The position numbers were made by a program, and so were the translations under genes. This document shows, in pieces, positions 1 to 11,961 of a DNA stretch of 64,000 nt. The notes below the pieces were generated by a model. That model had not been told where the DNA came from. It worked only from the letters and a program-made list of their open reading frames with translations, and did not search any database. Within the stretch, counting starts at the first letter, position 1; each line of letters opens with the position of its first letter. This stretch comes from Flaveria trinervia (taxonomy: Eukaryota; Streptophyta; Magnoliopsida; Asterales; Asteraceae): assembly GCA_025506515.1 (NCBI GenBank), contig CM046443.1:25331560-25395559 (forward strand), in the 5' to 3' direction.

Positions 1-150
1 TCGTTCATCCATTCGTACGACTGAACACCCTATTTGCATTGTTCATTTGTACCTGTCCAATCGCACAATTGAGCCATCCGCATTGTTCAATCGCACGATT
101 GAGCCATCCGCATTGTTCAATCGCACGAATAGCCCAATTGCATTCTTCCA
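1..150 (+). repeat. 30-bp tandem repeat with dyad motif in E1 leader
   Basis: Three direct copies of a 30-bp unit begin at 58, 88 and 118, preceded by looser related sequence. Each unit starts with a form of CAATCGCACGATTG, a palindrome with a 2-nt centre. The same motif type recurs in the E1 spacer (20280-20600, 21000-21190) and LTR (24955-25170), which ties this stretch to E1. It lies just before the gag start at 197; no PBS is visible here. Confidence 0.75.
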
Positions 151-196
151 TTCGCACAAGTACAAAAGTTTGTTCTAAAATCAAAAGTTAATAACA

Positions 197-2968
197 ATGG
201 AAGATCAGTATTCAGCATTCACCGCAGGTAGAGATTCACGGATCCAGAATCTATTGCTTCTGGAAAATGAAGTGGGGAATCATAATAAGCCCCCTAAGCT
301 CATACGTTACATGATTACCCACAATGGAAGCAAAGGTTCGAGATCTACCTAAATGGTGTAGACCCAAATCTATGGAATCAATATAGACATGACTGATGGA
401 GTTAAACTTACCTTAGGAGGCATGACTGATGGACAAAAGGTAAAGTACAATGTAGAGAAGAAGGTGTACGCTCTGTTAACTCAGTCCATTCCTAAGGATA
501 TTTTCCATCAGCTCTCTAAGAACAAGCATGCTTTGGAAAAACGGTATGAAAGGAATGCCTCATTAAAAGCTCTAAAGGCTAAAGTATTGAAAAAGGAGTT
601 TGATAACTTCTCGTCGATGGGAAAGGAGAGCTTGGATGATGTTATCAACTGTTTCCACCACTTGATGAGTGAGCTACACACTCATGGGGTTACTACATCC
701 ATGGAAGACAAGGTATCAAATTTCGCAGATGGATTGCCAGAAAAGTGGGTTTCTTTTGTGTCAAACCTCAGGCAGAATGATATGCTGGCAAAGTTGGATA
801 TCAACGATTTCATTCTGAAGCTGAGAGTGGAAGAGTTGAGGATGAAGTACAGGTCTCAAAAGGCGTCATATGATCAGAACCCGTCACTTTACAACTCCAC
901 TCCTCAAGCAAAAACGTTTGGAGCAGCACTTCAAACGGTATTTGTATCTAGTTTAGTTGCCCCGTCTCAAGCTACTACTTCAAGATCTGACACGTCAGGG
1001 TCATCGTGCACCCAACACATAGCACCTGAAGCCAATGCTACTAGATTAAAGACCGAGAATCTCGGTAATGTGACTGTAGAGGTAGAAAAGGAGCATATGG
1101 ATCTCCTAGCAGCTGTCGTTCATTCCTATGACGGTCTAGTCACGAGGAAGATTGGAAACTATCATCTGGCAGATAAAGACTACGAACAAGTAGATGAGAC
1201 TGAGCTAGAGATAATGGATATCATGTGGGCATTGGCAAGTTTTGTCCGAGGGCTAAGAAGTTTGTTAAAAAGACTGGATAGAACTGATTGCCACAAAGGA
1301 TACAACCTTTGGTTTTGACAAAACCAAAGTTACCTGTTTTAACTGTGGAGAGAAGGGGAATTTCAAGCGCAAGTGTGTGAAGCCCAAGAAGACAGGAAAT
1401 GGTAATCCGTTCTCATCCTTCAATTGTCAAGATAAACCCACAAGTAGTCCTGCATCATCAAGCAAGGATCCTAAAGCCTTGACAGCTCATGATGATGAAG
1501 GTCAAGATTGGAGCTTTCGGTTTGTTTCTCCGAGAGAATCCAACGTTGCATGCGTTGAGGATTTGGATGACGATTCTGCAAGCGAAGGAGATATAGCAGT
1601 GGAACCCGCGATGTCAAATAATGAAGAAACTGCAAATGTGGTAAATCACCTGAATGATGAAGGCCAAAGTTTAACATGTCCAGAATCACCTGCACCAGAA
1701 AAGTCAAACTCTGTTATGATGGCTGATTCAATAGAACCTTCTCAAGTAAGTTCCACTAACCAACTTTTCAATAATCATGCTTGTTATGATTGTAATAAAT
1801 TTAGGGAAAGCATAGATTTGAAATTTTCTAGGTTATTAGATCATAATAATAGCCTAGTAAAGGACTTGCAACTGTGCACCGAAGCAAATCGTATTTTAAA
1901 ATTAAATGAGCATAGTTACAAAGAGAAAATAGAACTGTTAAATAAACAACTTAGGGAACTAAAGTTGTGGCTTTTAACCAAGCTAATGACATTAAGTTCT
2001 ATCTAAACTCCCTAGAAGAAGCTAAGAAACAAGAAGCAGTTTTGAAAGTCAAAGTAAATTCATTAAAACAAAAACTGCACAGTTAGACTAGTTCTTCTCA
2101 CATAGTCCAGCACTTAGTGAGAGAACGAAACAACGGGGAGGGTTTGGGTTATAAAGTGGTAACACCACCACATGAGACCTTGTTGAATGCTAAAAGAAAA
2201 CCAATTAATAACAACCCAATCAAGGATCATATGGTGTCCACTCCTCTTGTAAGTGATCCAGATTCCACAAGTAAACCAATTGAATCTGTCACTAAACAAA
2301 AGGAGACCACTTTAAAGTCAAAAGGTAAAATGTCTATTGTTAATTTGGATAAACAAATTGAGAAGGTTAAGGAATAGTCTGGTTCAAATATGTCTAATTC
2401 TAAACCTAAAAAGACCAAACAAGTTAACTAACACGTGCATCATGTCTAAGTCCAGATAAACAAAAGGGTAAAGATGTTAAAAAAAGGTCAAACAATTAAT
2501 TTGTTAAACAAGATAAAACATCTAAACAAGAAGTGTCAAAACTCAACCAAGTCAAAGTCACACGAGTGTCACACACTTCTCCATAGAAACAGCCATACCA
2601 GCATGTCGAAAGTAGATCTTGCTACAACTGTGGAAAGTACGGACACATCGCGTCTAACTATCAGACACCTAGGAAGAAAGTTGAACTTCATGATCCTAAA
2701 CCCAGTTCTTCTAAAAGGAGTTCTATAACACCACCAAGAAGAGTTAGTGAACATAAAGTTCAAACCATAAGCCAATCGTCTATTTATCACAAACAGGCCT
2801 TACACAAAACTGGCTTGTGGAAAGAAAAGTCTAGTTCAATGTCTGGTAATGAGAACAAGAAGAAGAATGATCTTCCCTCACCCTCTAAGGACAATGGGTG
2901 GAATTTATGATGTGTGATGCCTCTGGGACACCCAAGCCAGTTAAGGCTTGGGTCCCTAACCTTAACTA
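197..2968 (+). pseudogene. gag: E1 gag (UBN2-type copia gag), disrupted
   Basis: The likely start is ATG 197. Reading shifts frame near 325 and continues through 389-1318, which has the copia gag (UBN2) pattern, including a leucine-rich stretch around the words DGLPEKW. A first zinc knuckle is coded at about 1333-1385 (CFNC...KRKC), but its histidine is replaced by asparagine. 1377-2006 holds an acidic segment and a coiled-coil-like stretch. A second knuckle at about 2619-2660 reads CYNCGKYGH and ends in Tyr where the last Cys is expected. Then comes a basic linker and KAWVPN at about 2943, the usual lead-in to copia protease. Several stops and frame changes make this a pseudogene. Gag would form the particle core and bind element RNA. 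Confidence 0.8.
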
Positions 2969-2978
2969 ATGTTTTCCA

Positions 2979-4206
2979 TTGAATGTGAAGGGTGTTCGCT
3001 ATAGTGCTGAAACAAAAACTTGGATTGTAGATAGCGGAGCATCTAGGCACATGACTTGGAGCTGGGCACTCCTGTCAAACGTCAAACAAATTAAAGGAGG
3101 TCATGTTTCATTTGCTGGAAACAAAGGGGGTTACATCATAGCGCAAGGGGAAATGGGAAATCAGAAAGTGAAGTTTGACAAGGTAAACTATGTTCAACAA
3201 CTTCAAAATAACTTGCATTCTGTCTCCCAAATTTGTGACAAAGGATTTAAAGTAGTATTCGACAAAAAGAAATGCTATGTTCTGAAAAAGGACTACGTGA
3301 TCTCATAGGATCAAATTTTAATGTCAGCTTAAAGATATAACGACCTTTATGTCTTGGATCTTTCAAAGGCCTCCACAATGGATCATCAAGTTCAGTGCTT
3401 CTTGTCCAAGGCTACTGAGAAAGATTCGATCTCCTGGCATAGGAGAATGGGATACATCAATCCACGAAAGATGAACCACTTGATCCAGAATGATCTAGTG
3501 CGAGGAGTAAACGTTAAAAACTTCCAACTACCGGATTTTTGTGTCGCCTGCAAGAAAGGCAAATAGACTAAGAAGTCACATAAGGCAAAGAAAGTTCATT
3601 CCATAGAACTGCCTCTTGAGCTTCTTCACATGGATCTGTTTGGTCCAGTTAGTACAGGAGCATCGTCGGTGACGTGTCCTGTTATGTAGTTACAGATAAC
3701 TACTCAAGACTCTCTTGGGTAATGTTTCTGAAATCTAAATCTGAGACATTTGAGTCATTCAAAGAGTTAGTAACTACTTTAGAGTCTCTCTACAAGCTGA
3801 AGGTAAGACAAGTATGCTCAGATAATGGTACCGAGTTCAAGAATCAGTGGATGGAGGCTTCTGCAAAGCAAAGGAATTGTGCACCAGTTCACTTCTGCCT
3901 ACACCCCACAAATGAATGGAGTTGCTGAGAGAAGAATTGCAGCTTGATAGAGACAGCAAGGACAATGCTAGCAAACTCGAAACTGCCCATCCAATTTTGG
4001 AATGAGGCAGTTGCCAATGCATGTTACACTTTAAATCGAGTCTTGGTGGTAAAACGTCATGGTAAGACATGTTACGAGCTACTTCAATGACGTAAGCCAA
4101 TCTAGAGTATCTCGAACCGTTTGGCACACTCGCACCCTTTTGAAGAAAACTCAGGAAGGAAAGTTCAGTGAGAAGGCTGATGAAGGAATTTTCCTAGGAT
4201 ACAACA
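2979..4206 (+). pseudogene. pol: E1 pol, first part: protease, GAG-pre-integrase, integrase core (interrupted by E2)
   Basis: 2979-3308 codes aspartic protease; the active-site triplet DSG lies at about 3030, followed by ASRHMT and GGHVSFAGNKGG. 3354-3566 is the GAG-pre-integrase zinc domain: the WHRR histidine and the CVAC cysteines are present, but the second histidine is Tyr (MGYIN). It ends in TAG at 3564-3566 where the family continues. 3594-4206 is the integrase core, with HMDLFGP, then after a frameshift near 3675 the segment VTDNYSRLSWVMF, and CSDNGTEFKN around the second catalytic Asp. The reading is cut at 4206 by the E2 LTR and resumes after 16614 with matching phase (GYN then IRIREF). 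Decayed and non-functional. Confidence 0.85.
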
Positions 4207-4995
4207 TGTAAGGATTCCTGAAGTCTGATGCAACCCAAAACTGTCTAAGTGTTTCAGCAACATGCACTAAGTACTGAAGTGAAGAATGCTTCGGAAGAAT
4301 TACACAAAGCATTAGAAAATACTCTAAGTGTAATATCTTCCGAAGCCAAGACCAATATCTTCCGAAGCCTAACATGAAGTCTTCCGAAGCTTGAAGAGAC
4401 AAAGTCTTCCGAAGCTTCAACCTATGAAGACAGATTTCTTCCGAAGACTTTTAGTACACATGCTTTATCTGATGTACTGTTCCATAAAGCACCTTTTTCG
4501 CTGCGTCTCTGATAAGTCACCAACTTACAAGAGTTGGTGAAAAGGTCCATGCTTTTGGTAACTGTACATTGAGGTCTTGAGTCTGAAACTTTCCACTTTA
4601 TGTACTTTATCCTTTTTGTAATGTATAAGGATGTGAGCTATGGCATGTCATAGTCACAAGGTCAAAAGGCAGATATGCCTTTTGATCCTACAATTGATTT
4701 TGTTAGTGTCTAGTCAATTGTATCCAGCTGGCTTTCATAGTATAGCCGGCTGTAGGTTGTAGTATAAGTATTCCAAGTTCTTGTATCTTTCGGTATGCTT
4801 TGTAACACTTGTAAAAGAACTTGAGAAAGCAATATACTGCTCCCTTGAAAACTATACTCTCTTGTTCTGTCTCTTGCTTTACTTGTGTTCTCTGCATCAC
4901 CTTTGGTTACCTAGTTCACTGTTTGATTAAGATTTAGTTAATCTCCTCATTGTTGTTGTGTTGTAATTGTGTTCAAGCCCTTGAACGATCCTGCA
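4207..4995 (+). repeat. E2 5' LTR (789 bp)
   Basis: It begins TGTAAGGATTCC and ends GATCCTGCA, and is repeated at 15829-16614. 4285-4446 holds six copies of a motif with core TTCCGAA/TTCGGAA, mostly as CTTCCGAAG, in both orientations. A TATA-like AGTATAAG sits at about 4760. The region after that would be R-U5. Confidence 0.95.
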
Positions 4996-4997
4996 AT

Positions 4998-5009
4998 TGG
5001 TATCAGAGC
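4998..5009 (+). other. E2 primer binding site
   Basis: TGGTATCAGAGC lies two bases after the 5' LTR. This is the standard complement of the 3' end of plant initiator tRNA-Met used by copia and many gypsy elements to start minus-strand cDNA. Confidence 0.93.
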
Positions 5010-5077
5010 TTCAGGCTCGTGATATAAGATCTAACCATCTTAAGATCCCTCACACACAAAAAAACTAAACTTTTCAA

Positions 5078-7800
5078 ATGGCTTCCATCTCAAAGACTGA
5101 TATGGAGACTGGAACCATGAACAAATCCCCATTGATCACTCTTGATGACTTCGACACCTGGTGCATGAGGATGGAAGGCTTCATCAGGTCTCTTGACTCA
5201 AGAATGTGGGAATCTGTTGAATATGGACCTTTCATACCTAGCACCCCCTCTGCTACCGGTGCTGGTATGATTCCTAAAGATGTGGCCAACTACTCAGATG
5301 AAGATAGGAAAAGAGTAGAGATTGACAGGAAGGCCATGACTGCTCTTCAGACTGCTATCCCAAACTCTGTGTACAGAGGTTTTAAGAAGTGCAAGACAGC
5401 TAAACAGCTGTGGGATGCACTGAAGCTGATGTATGAAGGCTCCTCTGAAGCCAAGGAGAACAAGAAAGATCTTCTGAAGCAGCAGTTTGAAAATTTCACC
5501 TTTAAAACAGGTGAAACCATGACCCAACAATACTTCAGGTATGTTGAGATTGTGGATACCCTTGTGGATGGAGGAGTTCCTCTTGAGAACAGAGACATTG
5601 TAAGGAAGTTCATGTCCTCACTTCCTAGGCAATGGACACACTATTGTGTGGTAATCAAGAGGACTGAGAACCTTAAAACTCTTACTCTGACAGAGTTATA
5701 TGGGATTCTCAGTGGATACCAGATGGAGATGAACTTACAAGGTTCATCTGGCAACTCTAACAATCAAATGGGTTCAGCCCTTCATGTGGTTGAAAGGGAC
5801 AGCATAGAACCCCAACATCATCTCCTATGCTACCCTGACAACTCACAAAAGGGTCCTTTCATCACCTTCCCGGAGACACCAAGGGAGAACTTTACTCAAG
5901 GAAGCCCATTCCAAGAGACAAGTTCTTCTCAAGCCTTTGTGTCTGCAGATGAAAGCTGTGGAAATTATCTCTTCACTCTTGAAGACCTAGACTGTATCCA
6001 TCCAGATGACCTGGAATACATGGAGATAGTTCAGCAGATGGCTCTTCTCACTCACAGAGCCAAGAAGTTCTACAAGAGGACAGGAAGAAAATTTCCAAGC
6101 AATGCTACCAGTGGTAAGTTGGGCCTGGATAAAAGCAAAGTTAAGTTACAATTGTAACCTTATGGGTCACTTCGCCAGGGAGTGTAAGGCACCCAGAGCA
6201 AATGGGGGTCAAACACAACTCAGACCAAACTTCACCAACAATACCCCTCAGGCTGAGAAGACAAAGCAACATGCTGCGGTTGCTGTTGAAGAGGGAGGAT
6301 TTGACTGGAGTTTTCAGGTGGAGGATGCTTCTCCAAACCAAGCATTGATGGCTGATCATGATGAAGCCAAGGTATTAGAACATCTTTGCTCCCCTGAATG
6401 CAGCATTGTAAGTAATAGATACAGGTCCTACAACCTAGAGATGAGATCTGATCTTGAGTCATTAAACATATTAAAATCTGACTTTAGAAAGTCTGAAAAT
6501 GATTACAAGTTAAAGATAGAAGACTTGGAGAAAACTATTTCAGTACTAAAACATGAACATACAGATTTTAGAACTCAGATCCAAGATCTCATCACTAAGT
6601 TGACTAAGTGCCAGGCTGAGCTTGTGATCAGCAAAGCCCTGGCAGAGAAAAGTGTTCTTGAAGAAGAGACCTTCAAGAACATGATATCCTCATCCCTACA
6701 CAATAAGGTTTGTTATCAAAATAGACAGGGACTGGGATCAAATGAGATAGCTCCTCCACACACAATCTTGTCTGTAAGATCTCCTAGGTGTGGAACTTGT
6801 GAAGATGAGCTTCCTCTCATAGATCCAGTAAGTGAGGATGATGAAGAAGTGATAGTGAGGAATCCCTCTGAGAAGAGTGAAGAAGAGGATTCCTCCAAGG
6901 GCCACTATCCTTCTGAGGAGAAGAAATTAACTGTGATGACCAAGTCCAAGAGAAAGAACTTGATCAGGAAGAGCAAAAGGAAAGCAAAGAAGGCTCAAGA
7001 AATCAAGGCTACCTTTGATGCTAAGCAGAAACAAGTGTTATCTCTGCAGGTTTCAAAGCAATAAGGACTGAAGACATCCACCAAAGCCTCTTATCTAAGA
7101 GTTCTGGTTCATGTTCAAATCATCTCAGTACAAAGAAGAAGACTGAGCTGCTGTGTACCACTGCTGCACAGCCTGGACCATCAAATTCCAAGAACAGTTC
7201 ACAGCCCAAGGGAACTGTATCTGAATCTACCAAGATGAAGGTGAAAAAGGGATGTGACCAAGGCCAGTCTTGCTCTCAAAAGGAGATTCTTTGAAGAAGA
7301 AAATGCTGTGTGTTATGTGTGAAAGTACTTCTCATATTGCCAAGGATTGTCCATACAATCCTAAAAGTACTATCCACATGACCAATACAAAGACTTCAAA
7401 GAATCTCAAGAAGTCTCAAGCTTCGGAAGGAAAGTCTGTTTCCTTCGGAAGCCAAATCAAAGAAGAAGGTAAATGGAAAATTACCTTCGGAAGCAAAGTT
7501 GGTCTCGGAAGAAAGGAGTTCTTCCGAAGTACTAAAGTCTACTGCAGTGACTGTAGATTCTTCCGAAGTATCAGTCATAAAACTTGTGAAGCTCCAAAAG
7601 CTTCTAAGGTTTTGAAGGTCAAGTCCAAGACTCCAAAGGTGGTGTGGAAGTCTAAGAAAGACCAAATGACTGAGGTTCTCCATCAACAACAGCCGAAGAT
7701 CCCCTCTGTACAACCATAGGATCTATTACTGTTGCATTACCTTCTATTACACTTACTGAACCCAAGACAAGTAAGGCTTGGTTTCCAAATGTAACTAATC
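5078..7800 (+). pseudogene. gag: E2 gag, long, two zinc knuckles, frameshifted
   Basis: Start ATG 5078 (context CAAATGGCT). 5078-6157 is a 359-residue stretch with copia gag features (FDTWCMRMEGF, LWDALKLMYEG, RKFMSSLPRQW). The frame breaks at about 6135, where two bases appear lost at the first Cys codon of knuckle one, so the shifted frame reads SYNCNLMGHFAREC. 6140-7064 continues with DWSFQV, a coiled coil at about 6420-6680 and an acidic/basic tail. Further frame changes lie near 7050, 7275, 7720 and 7830. Knuckle two is intact at about 7312-7353 (CVMC...HIAKDC). 7420-7570 contains about six forms of the LTR dyad motif inside the coding region. KAWFPNVTN at about 7770 leads into protease. 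Gag would build the particle and package RNA. Confidence 0.85.
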
Positions 7801-7809
7801 ATTTTCTTT

Positions 7810-10800
7810 GTGCAGGAACAGCTCAAGACAAACAAGAATGTCTGGATAATTGACAGTGGCTGTTCCAGGCACATGACAGGCGATAGGTCTTTACTTCATA
7901 ATTTTGAGAGAATTGATGGAGGACCAGTTGCTTTTGGAGGAAATGAAGGTGGTTACATTTATGGAAGGGGCAAGGTCACAAATGGTAAGCTCAGCATTGA
8001 GAAGGTAAACTTTGTTAAGGAGCTTGGGTACAATCTTCTGAGTGTATCTCAATTTTGTGATCAGAGTCATAACATGCTCTTCACTGAGCATGAGTGCATT
8101 GTTCTCAAACCTGGAGTGGTCATTCCTCATGAGCATATTCTGCTCAGAGCCCCCAGGAAAGGGAACATGTACAAGATGGATTTGCAAGAAACATCTCCCT
8201 CTGGAGAAGTTTCATGCTTTCTATCTAAAGCAAATAGTGATGAGTCTTTCCTATGGCATAAAAGAATGTGCCATGTAAACTTTAAGAATATGAATAAATT
8301 AATCAAACATGATCTGGTAACTGGAATGCCAAAGAAAGAGTTTACAAGTGATGATCATTGTGTTGCATGCCTGAAAGGGAAGCAACACAAGGTATCTCAC
8401 AAGCCTAAGGAAAAGAACTCCATCACTACTCCCCTACACTTATTACATATGGATCTCTTTGGCCCCACCAGTGTAATGAGTTTAGGAAGGACCTTATACT
8501 GTCTAGTGATCACAGATGATTTTACAAGATTCACTTGGGTTTCTTTCTTAGAACTAAAGATGAGACTCCTGAGATTCTAAAGAATTTCATCTTAAAGATT
8601 GAGAATCAATGTGATCACAAGGTCAAAACCATAAGATGTGATCAAGGAACTGAATTCAAGAACCAAATCCTTGATACATTTTGTGATGAAAAGGGTATTA
8701 CAAGACAATACAGTGCTCCCAGGACTCCTCAGCAAAACGGAGTTGCTGAGGAGAAACAGGACACTTATTGAAGCTGCAAGAACTATGTTGTCTGACTCTA
8801 AACTGCCTATCACCTTCTGGGCAGAGGCAGTTAATACTGCCTGCTATGTGCAAAACAGAGTCTTAGTAGTTAAGACACATGGTAAGACTCCTTATGAACT
8901 TTGGCACAAGAGGAAACCTTTCATTGGTTTTCTCAGGTCATTTGGATGTCCCTGCACCATCTTGAATACCAAAGATCAAGTTGCCAAGTTTGCTGAGAAA
9001 TCAGACGATGGACACTTCATTGGATACTCTTCTCAAGCTAAAGCTTATAGAGTATACAATCTCAGAACTAGAATCATTGAGGAGTCAGCCAATGTGACTT
9101 TCAATGAGCACACTCCCAGTGTGGCTGGTTCTGGTCCGGATTGGCTATTTGATCTTGATTTAGTTACCAACTGTTTTAATAAATCTTGTGAGCATGTTTC
9201 AGGATCTGCAGAAAATTTAAATACAGGTGATCCTGATCCAAGATTTGAGCTTGGAAGACCTTCAGCTCCAGTTGGAACTACTTCAGCAAATGAGGTTTCT
9301 ATCAGCACAACAATGACAAATCCAGCTGATACATCTGGCATGCCTTCAAATTCCAGTTCAGAGGCCTCTCAACCAGATAAAGACATCTCAATTGCAGAAG
9401 ATAACAATGGTGATGGTGAAAGTGATCAAGAATCTCTTGATGCTAATAACCATACCATAGATGATAACATCAATGATGTCACACACTCATTGGATCAAGT
9501 TAATCTTGATAAGTGTGATAATGTGGAGGATCAATCTTCAAGACCAGATCTAAATTTCTCAAATTTGGATCTATCTCAGCAACTTGCTGTGATCCCTCAG
9601 CTAAGGATCCACAAGTCTCATCCTACTACAAACATCATTGGAGATGTTATCTCCGGGGTAAAGACAAGAGGGCAAACCCATGAAGCAAATGTTTGTCTTC
9701 ACTCTTGTTTTCTATCCCAGTTAGAGCCAAAGAAAGTTGAGGAGGCTCTAAAGGATGGAAGTTGGGTTGAAGCTATGCAACAAGAGCTGCTTCAATTCAA
9801 AAGACAGAAAGTTTGGAACCTTTGTCCTCTTCCTCATGGGAAGACTACCATTGGAACCAAATGGGTTTTTAGGAATAAAAAGGATGATAGAGGAATCATC
9901 ATCAAGAACAAGGCTAGACTAGTTGTTCAAGGATACACACAAGAAGAAGGGATTGACTACACTGATGTCTTTGCTCCTGTAGCTAGACTAGAAGCTGTTA
10001 GGATATTCCTGGCATTTGCTGCATCCAAGAACTTCAAGGTCTACCAACTTGATGTAAAGTGTGCTTCTTTATGGAGTGATTGATGAGGAGGTTTATGTCA
10101 AACAACCACCTGGTTTTGTAGATCCTGATCATCCTGATTATGTCTGCAAGCTTGACAAAGCTCTCTATGGGCTGCATCAGGCACCCAGGAAGTGGTATGA
10201 GACACTGTCTGAGTATCTCTGTAAACATGGTTACAGGAGAGGTACTATAGATGGAACTCTCTTCATCAAAGGACAAGGAAACGACATTCTGCTAGTTCAA
10301 GTATATGTGGATGACATCATCTTTGGCTCAACCAATTCAAGGCTCTGCAAAGACTTTGAAAAGCTGATGAAAGATAGATTTGAAATGAGTTCAATGGGAG
10401 AACTTAATTTCTTTCTGGGAATTCAAGTGAAGCAGGTTGAAGATGGCATTTTCATAAGTCAGTCAAAGTATGTTCAAGATATACTCAAGAGGTTCAACAT
10501 GACTGATTGTAAGACTGCTAAGACACCCATAGCCAGAAACCACTCTCTTGGTCCAGATCTTGAGGGGGAGTGTGTAGATGAGCACTTATACAGGGCTATG
10601 ATTGGGTCTCTTATGTATCTTACAGCTAGCAGGCCTGATATCATGTTTGCTACATGTATTTGTGCAAGATATCAAGCTAATCCTAAGATGTCTCACTTAA
10701 TCACTGTGAAAAGGATTTTAAGATACCTCAAAGGTGCTTCAACACTTGGTTTATGGTATCCAAAGAATTCTAATTTCAATCTGTATGCCTATACAGACAG

Positions 10801-11323
10801 TGATTATGGTGGTTGCAACATGACTGCAAAGTCTACATCTGGGGGATGTCAATTTCTTGGTGGAAGGGTTGTCTCATGGCAATGCAAGAAACAAACCTGT
10901 GTGTCTGCATCAACTGCTGAGGCTGAATACATTGCTGCTGCAAGCTGCTGTGCTCAAGTGCTTTGGATTCAAAATCAGATGCTAGACTACGGATTTAACT
11001 TCAAAGAGACTCCTATCCACATAGACAACAACAGTGCTATCTCTATCACTGAGAACCCTGTGCAGCACTCAAGGACCAAACACATCAACATCAGGTATCA
11101 TTTAATAAGAGATAACTATGAAAAGGGGTTAATTAAACTAGTCAAAGTTCACACAGATGAACAATATGCTGATCTGTTCACAAAAGCTTTTGATGAACAG
11201 AGATTTAAGTATCTGATATCAGCTATTGGGATGATAACTTTGAGTAGATTTCTTAAAACTAATTCTAATTATTTCTTCTTAAAATATGTGTGTCCTAAGT
11301 TGTCTAGTTCATCACTTTCATAA
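7810..11323 (+). pseudogene. pol: E2 pol: protease-integrase-reverse transcriptase-RNase H, three or more frameshifts
   Basis: 7810-8580: protease with WIIDSGCSRHMTG (DSG at about 7852), GGNEGGYIYGRG, then the zinc domain (WHKRMCH, CVACLKGK) and the start of the integrase core (HMDLFGP). A frame change near 8545 leads to 8535-8771 with [10 protein letters not shown]. Another near 8755 leads to 8638-10083 with the rest of integrase ([15 protein letters not shown]), the linker with DWLFDLD, and the start of RT ([22 protein letters not shown]). A third near 10067 leads to 10061-11323 with LYGLHQAPRKW, the RT catalytic YVDD at about 10304-10315 and RNase H (YTDSDYGGC, STAEAEY, HIDNNSAI), ending TAA at 11321. 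Domains are otherwise well kept. All breaks I can localise are indels. Confidence 0.92.
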
Positions 11324-11379
11324 GCTCATGTTTTCTTTGAATGAAAAACTCTTTTTGAAGACTTTCCTTGGATTCTTGA

Positions 11380-11961
11380 AAATTTTCTGATACTTCGGAA
11401 GATAACATTTTACCTTCGGAAGAAAAATATGTCTTCAAAATAAATGACTGTCTAAGAAATTTACCTTCGGAAGAAGTCAAAATTTATCTTCCGAAGCTTA
11501 AAATTCTCAACTTAGACACTTATTCATTTTAAGGACTTTTTCCTTCCGAAGCAAAAATTACTTTCGGAAGCTTTGTTCATTCTTATACAAAGCATCCAAA
11601 GTTTATTTCTCTTCCGAAGCATAAATCTTTAAGACTCTCAGGAAAATTCTTCCGAAGTCACTTTAGCTTCGGAAGCTTTTTCAATCAAACTTCCGAAGAC
11701 AAATTACTTTCGGAAGCTTTTCGAATTCCAAGAAAACTACTTTTTGAGCAAAAAGGTAAACTACTTTTTCAGAGGTGGGACCGACATACGGATTTCAAAG
11801 TTTATCCTCTTTCATTAAACTTTATCTGAAATCCTTCTCTCTCATATAAACCCAACGGTTTCCCCTCTTCTATCATCTGCTTTTCTTCCATACCTAAAAC
11901 CCAAAGCTTTCTCTCTGAAATTTCCTTCCCATTCTTTTCTCTTCATCTGAGCTACCTCACA
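11380..11961 (+). promoter_or_regulatory. E2 pol-ORF3 spacer: dyad-motif array, TATA box, leader (candidate internal promoter)
   Basis: 11390-11715 holds about eleven motifs with core TTCGGAA or TTCCGAA (full form CTTC-S-GAAG), on both strands, like the array in the E2 LTR. A TATA-like CATATAAACCC lies near 11845, about 110 bases before the ORF3 start at 11962. A CT-rich leader lies between. Array, TATA and leader in that order are what is seen, and that ORF3 is transcribed from here is inference. Confidence 0.6.

Noticed and set aside
4288..4446. Heat-shock elements in the E2 LTR
   Set aside because: The motif is TTC-N-GAA with one central base, not the two-base spacing of heat-shock elements. 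A few adjacent copies create GAAGCTTC by chance; not enough to call.
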